The position numbers were made by a program, and so were the translations under genes. DNA of 8,659 bases from Lachnospiraceae bacterium UBA7110 (GTDB lineage Bacteria; Bacillota; Clostridia; Lachnospirales; Lachnospiraceae). Shown here piece by piece: positions 5,848 to 8,659 of the stretch. Position 1 is the stretch's first letter, and each line of letters opens with the position of its first letter. The stretch is taken from positions 22,171 through 30,829 of the forward strand of contig DKYC01000029.1 in NCBI GenBank assembly GCA_002492295.1, written 5' to 3'. The notes below the pieces were generated by a model. It was given only the letters and a program-made list of their open reading frames with translations. It was not told where the DNA came from and did not search any database.

Positions 5848-6580
5848 TATTGCACTTTGTTTTGAAAATAACATGGAACTTTCTTACATGCAGATGGAGC
5901 TTAGCAGGTGTTTTGACCTCCGTGGCATTGATTACAACCTAAACTGCTATCATACTGCCGCAGAACTCAAACACGGCATTCAGCGCAGGTTTCCGGATTT
6001 GTTTTTCTATGATATTATGGGAGAATACGGGCTGGTCCGCATGGCGGCACTTTCTTTAAAGGAAATCAATCCACGGCTTGTTTCCGTCGTTTTCCACAAC
6101 CGGCATTATATTAAACCGCCAAATGACACTTTTTTGGAGCCGCTCTACATAATCCCGAACAAGAGCACAAAGCAGCTTTGGACTTATGCCCTTCTTGCCT
6201 ATGAGGCAACACTTGACAAAGAAAACGTGTTTTCCTATTACAGGCGTCCGTCTTATCTTTATGCGCCCTATGACAATATCAAGTATTTTGTTTCCGAAGG
6301 GCGCCGCACGCGTATTGTATGTGAAAATGAAAAACACAACAATTCTTTTTATAAGAAGCTGAATGATGTGGAAACATATGTTTCGTCAAAGCAGCACGCA
6401 TTTCTGCGCATCCACCAGTCCTATCTGATTAATACAAAATACGTGGCTGCTTATAACCGCAGCCACGTGATGCTGACAACGGGAGAATATCTCCCTATAA
6501 GTAAGTATGAATATTATAAAGAAATCTGCAATCATATTGCCGAAAAGAAAACGCGCTGCGGTAATCGGCTGCATGTCTGA
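5840..6580 (+). CDS. LytTR-family response regulator with degenerate receiver
   Basis: A 246-residue regulator. The C-terminal LytTR DNA-binding domain (about 140-235) is clear from NIKYFVSEGRRTRIV, HAFLRIHQSYLINTKYV and GEYLPISKYEY; this fold is used by AgrA, VirR and ComE. The N-terminal half is receiver-like: it begins INIALCFENN where a normal member has an acidic DDE-type cluster, keeps D58 in FFYDIMGEYG, but lacks the conserved Thr and the Lys-Pro loop (PLYIIPNKS instead). Standard aspartate phosphorylation is therefore doubtful. The usual partner, a membrane histidine kinase of the AgrC type, is not in the window. The only neighbour on this strand is the possible small membrane protein that overlaps its start. 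The chosen ATG has a purine-rich GGGAAGGGAG only 13 nt upstream, too far for an ideal site. It is convergent with the DUF4870-like gene, 14 bp apart. Confidence 0.88.
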   Translation: MINIALCFENNMELSYMQMELSRCFDLRGIDYNLNCYHTAAELKHGIQRRFPDLFFYDIMGEYGLVRMAALSLKEINPRLVSVVFHNRHYIKPPNDTFLEPLYIIPNKSTKQLWTYALLAYEATLDKENVFSYYRRPSYLYAPYDNIKYFVSEGRRTRIVCENEKHNNSFYKKLNDVETYVSSKQHAFLRIHQSYLINTKYVAAYNRSHVMLTTGEYLPISKYEYYKEICNHIAEKKTRCGNRLHV

Positions 6581-6594
6581 TTATGCATGCCTGG

Positions 6595-7401
6595 TTAATG
6601 AAAGCAGCTCATTTTTCCAATGATTACCGGTTCACGCGCCTCGCCGTCGCATACCTGTGCAATTGCAACTAACCTGAGTACGAGCACGCCCAGCCATATG
6701 GCACATATGATTATAAACACAAGCTTAAAGATAATTCCTACAAGCGGTATCATACCAAACAAGGCAAGAATCGCCGCGATGATTTCAAGCGCTACACTGC
6801 ATACCGTGAGCTTAAGCGCCTGGCGCACATGGAATGCGGTATATGCGGAATCCCTTGCGATCAGCAGTGCGATAATAATTCCCATCGGTCCCAAAAGATA
6901 TGCCGCCATTGCTGATACTTTGTTTTCGGAAATGTCTTCCGGGGTAAATTTTCGATTTGTTTTCTGCCTGTTTGTGCCTTGGTTTTGCTGGGTGTTTTGT
7001 ACAGGTATGATTTGCTGGAAATCCGTTTGCTGATATTGGGTTTGGCGGGTTCCCGGCTGTTCATATCCCGTTTGTTGATTTTCCGGCTGTTCGTATTGGG
7101 TCTGCGCAAATGGAGCGTCGCTTTGCGGATTGTCAACCAAAATAAAATTATTTTCCGTTGTATCGGTCGGTACTGTACTCTTTTGTGTCCCTGTATCTGT
7201 ATCTCTGTCCATGTCGGTTGACTTTACATTATTTTGCGTTTTTTTGTCCTGAACCACTGCATTTTCATTCTGCCTTATGTCGTTTTGGGGTGTATTGCCT
7301 TGCGTTTTAACATTTTCCGTCTCATCCGCGTTATCCCTGTATACAGAGGAAACTTTATGCTCATCCTCATTGTCCCAATCCCAAAAATTACTGTTATCCA
7401 T
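6595..7401 (-). CDS. DUF4870-like membrane protein with long disordered N-terminus
   Basis: A 268-residue protein in two parts. Residues 1 to about 155 are polar, rich in Q, N, T and D, and probably disordered. They begin with an acidic, aromatic stretch, MDNSNFWDWDNEDE, and contain three 10-residue repeats of the form QTQYEQPENQ (100-129). Residues about 163-255 carry three to four membrane segments with LLGPMGIIIALLI, YTAFHVRQALKL and a C-terminal RLVAIAQVCDGEAREPVIIG, which resembles the small DUF4870/Tic20-like membrane family of unknown function. The frame opens at a GTG (7422), but ATG 7401 is preferred: a GTG start would sit 19 nt from the predicted transcription start with no ribosome binding site, while ATG 7401 has a weak GGGA upstream. 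It has its own strong promoter. Confidence 0.75.
   Translation of the reverse strand: MDNSNFWDWDNEDEHKVSSVYRDNADETENVKTQGNTPQNDIRQNENAVVQDKKTQNNVKSTDMDRDTDTGTQKSTVPTDTTENNFILVDNPQSDAPFAQTQYEQPENQQTGYEQPGTRQTQYQQTDFQQIIPVQNTQQNQGTNRQKTNRKFTPEDISENKVSAMAAYLLGPMGIIIALLIARDSAYTAFHVRQALKLTVCSVALEIIAAILALFGMIPLVGIIFKLVFIIICAIWLGVLVLRLVAIAQVCDGEAREPVIIGKMSCFH
7015..7104 (-). repeat. Three in-frame 30-bp repeats coding for QTxYxQ decapeptides
   Basis: The minus-strand units 7075-7104, 7045-7074 and 7015-7044 encode QTQYEQPENQ, QTGYEQPGTR and QTQYQQTDFQ. The period is exactly 30 bp and in frame, so copy number could change by slippage or recombination without breaking the gene. The repeats lie in the flexible region ahead of the membrane domain. 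Confidence 0.7.
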
Positions 7402-7447
7402 CTTCTGTTCCCAGCCTCTCACTCTATTTTGCTAACCGTTCCTAAAA

Positions 7448-7476
7448 ATTGTAATATAATCCGCATATTATGTCAA
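7448..7476 (-). promoter_or_regulatory. Sigma-A-type promoter of the DUF4870-like gene
   Basis: On the minus strand, a perfect TTGACA (7471-7476) is followed by 17 bp and TACAAT (7448-7453, 5/6). The predicted start near 7441 gives a leader of about 40 nt to ATG 7401. This is the best promoter match in the window and suggests substantial vegetative expression. Confidence 0.85.
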
Positions 7477-7513
7477 ACGATTTGCACTATTTTTCGACCT
7501 GATTTGAAACAGT

Positions 7514-7578
7514 TGTTACAATTCACACCCCCACCAGTTTTTATCGGTATATAAGCTGCAGAGGTGTGAATTATAACA
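7514..7578. repeat. 16-bp inverted repeat with 33-bp spacer, probably a structured element
   Basis: The left arm TGTTACAATTCACACC (7514-7529) and the right arm, reading TGTTATAATTCACACC on the minus strand (7563-7578), differ at one position. In minus-strand RNA this difference is a U-G pair, so the 16-bp stem is complete, and UCUGC/GUGGG can extend it to 21 bp with a 23-nt loop. In plus-strand RNA it is an unpaired C-A. No U-run follows, so it is not a normal terminator. Each arm also contains an extended -10-like TGTTA(C/T)AAT. The plus-strand copy has TCGACC 17 bp upstream, so overlapping promoter or operator function is possible. The element lies between the chemoreceptor gene and the DUF4870 promoter. 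Confidence 0.65.
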
Positions 7579-7589
7579 GATTTTGCACA

Positions 7590-7615
7590 CAAAATGCTAA
7601 AAGGCAAGCATTTTG
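7590..7615. terminator. Possible weak bidirectional terminator after the chemoreceptor gene
   Basis: CAAAATGCT (7590-7598) and AGCATTTTG (7607-7615) form a perfect 9-bp stem with an 8-nt loop, 57 nt past the chemoreceptor stop. The 3' arm carries TTTT on either strand but no further U-run follows. The GC core is short, so termination strength is doubtful. The rest of the 7402-7671 interval holds only the repeat at 7514-7578 and the promoter at 7448-7476; no gene is seen in it. Confidence 0.35.
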
Positions 7616-7671
7616 GCGCATAATTCCCACTACCTTGATGGACGTCTGAACAGTAACTAACAGTTTTCAAT

Positions 7672-8634
7672 TTACATGGATGCCTCTATCTCTTTTATCA
7701 TAGGCTCAATCTGGCAAAGCATATCATCCATAGCACTGAACAATGCGCTTTTAGCCGTTCCAAGCTCGTCCGCCTTGTCAATATAACCGGTTACCTGCTC
7801 ATAATTCTGCTGATTTTTCATAAAGGTCTGATTTACCTCTTTGAAATCGCTTTCGGATACCGCAATGGCTTCTCCAATCCGGGACTGTACCTCGGTAGCT
7901 CCGTTCGCCACGGTAATAATTCTGCCAAACACATCATATGTGGCATCTACTTCCATAAGGCTCTGACCCAAAGCGTCCTTTGAAATATTAATACTGTTAT
8001 TGAGCTTTTCCGTACTGGATTCCACATCATTTATGCTTGAATCTACCGTACCTGCAAGAACCTTGATTCCCTCCGCCAGCTTCTTTACTTCTTCCGCCAC
8101 GACAGAAAAGCCTTTGCCCTGTTCTCCCGCTCTGGCCGCTTCAATGGAGGCATTAAGAGCAAGTAAATTGGTCTGGTTGGCAACGGATACAATCTCTTCC
8201 ATACACGTTTTGATTTTTTGTACAGACATCTGAAAGTCCGAAAAGGTTTCCTGTATTTCATCAAAATATTTCTGTACCTGCCCGGAGCTTTCCTTCAAAC
8301 CACCCACCTGTTGCTGCGCAAGCTTTACGGACTCGTCAATCTGCAGTTTTACCGTTCCGAACTGTTCTGAAATTTCCCCTACATGAAGAAACCGTTCCTG
8401 AAATACATCCATCTGCTCTTTCATCGTGCTTTCTTTTTCAAGCACGTCATCAAAGGAGCTTCTGATTTTGCCCAGCCCCTGTAAGGAGTCAATCTCTTTC
8501 AAAAGAATCTGTTGACGATAATTCTCTATACTGCGTACCGAGTGGATAACGGGATAACAGTCAGGCTTTTCCTTTACCAATGCACTTTGCGCTGCAGCGG
8601 CTTTCTTTACTTTTGTCTTCCGATTAAACATCAT
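7672..8634 (-). CDS. Cytoplasmic methyl-accepting chemotaxis-type protein
   Basis: A 320-residue soluble chemoreceptor-like protein. The conserved signalling hairpin is clear: SVANQTNLLALNASIEAARAGE followed by QGKGFSVVAEEVKKLAE (about residues 150-188), the part that contacts CheA and CheW. There is no membrane segment, HAMP domain or signal peptide, and the N-terminal 100 residues are basic, then helical coiled coil, with no sensor domain I recognise. The C-terminal arm (about 190-320) is coiled coil as well. After the hairpin the usual LAEQSAEAT-type register reads LAEGIKVLAGTV, a divergent form. ATG 8634 is chosen because GGGAG (8642-8646) lies 7 nt upstream; a TTG further up (8652) has no such site. 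It probably senses an intracellular signal or controls a process other than swimming, since no che or flagellar gene is in view. Its promoter is beyond the window. Confidence 0.88.
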   Translation of the reverse strand: MMFNRKTKVKKAAAAQSALVKEKPDCYPVIHSVRSIENYRQQILLKEIDSLQGLGKIRSSFDDVLEKESTMKEQMDVFQERFLHVGEISEQFGTVKLQIDESVKLAQQQVGGLKESSGQVQKYFDEIQETFSDFQMSVQKIKTCMEEIVSVANQTNLLALNASIEAARAGEQGKGFSVVAEEVKKLAEGIKVLAGTVDSSINDVESSTEKLNNSINISKDALGQSLMEVDATYDVFGRIITVANGATEVQSRIGEAIAVSESDFKEVNQTFMKNQQNYEQVTGYIDKADELGTAKSALFSAMDDMLCQIEPMIKEIEASM

Positions 8635-8659
8635 GATATCTCTCCCTTTCAACTATTCA

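Noticed and set aside
6567..6591. Hairpin GGCTGCAT / ATGCAtGCC between the convergent LytTR and DUF4870 genes as a bidirectional terminator
   Set aside because: The stem has a bulge, overlaps the LytTR stop codon and lacks a U-run on either strand; too weak to call.
7514..7578. Invertible promoter or miniature transposon
   Set aside because: The spacer is only 33 bp, shorter than known invertible switches, and no target-site duplication or recombinase gene is visible.

Overview
The window looks like chromosomal DNA from a low-to-mid GC Firmicute of the class Clostridia, most likely a Lachnospiraceae relative. The reasons are strong AGGAGG-type ribosome binding sites, sigma-A promoters with 17-bp spacers, an HPr/Crh-type protein, a 7TM-ectodomain hybrid histidine kinase, a LytTR regulator, an SpmB homologue and a soluble chemoreceptor. 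No rRNA, tRNA, CRISPR array, transposase or phage gene was seen.

Layout, left to right. Positions 1-98 hold no gene but contain two short hairpins downstream of ldhA. From 99 to 5577 every gene is on the minus strand: ldhA (fermentative D-lactate dehydrogenase), a short HPr-like protein that has lost the catalytic His15 but kept Ser46, a large hybrid sensor kinase, its OmpR-type response regulator (15 bp upstream, same operon), and a solitary spmB. A divergent plus-strand pair follows: a possible 68-residue membrane protein (5641-5847) overlapping a LytTR-type regulator (5840-6580). Convergent to these, on the minus strand, are a DUF4870-like membrane protein with a long disordered N-terminus, then (after a 270-bp gene-free stretch rich in structure) a cytoplasmic methyl-accepting chemotaxis-type protein whose upstream region is cut by the window edge.

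The transcription signals are clear. Strong minus-strand promoters lie before the HPr-like gene (1598-1626), the regulator/kinase operon (4997-5025) and the DUF4870 gene (7448-7476). Terminators lie after the kinase (1640-1677) and the HPr-like gene (1222-1251). The regulator/kinase leader contains a terminator-like hairpin between promoter and first gene, which suggests attenuation.

Functionally this is a regulatory and signalling neighbourhood rather than one pathway: carbon/redox output (ldhA, Crh-like protein), two-component signalling, an orphan LytTR regulator and a chemoreceptor. The observations most worth a second look are the His15-to-Tyr HPr paralogue with three ACTGATA repeats in its leader, the 16-bp inverted repeat at 7514-7578 whose only arm mismatch becomes a G-U pair in minus-strand RNA, the leader hairpin of the two-component operon, and the two regulators with degenerate receiver domains. 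I could not run any database search; family names come from recognised motifs.
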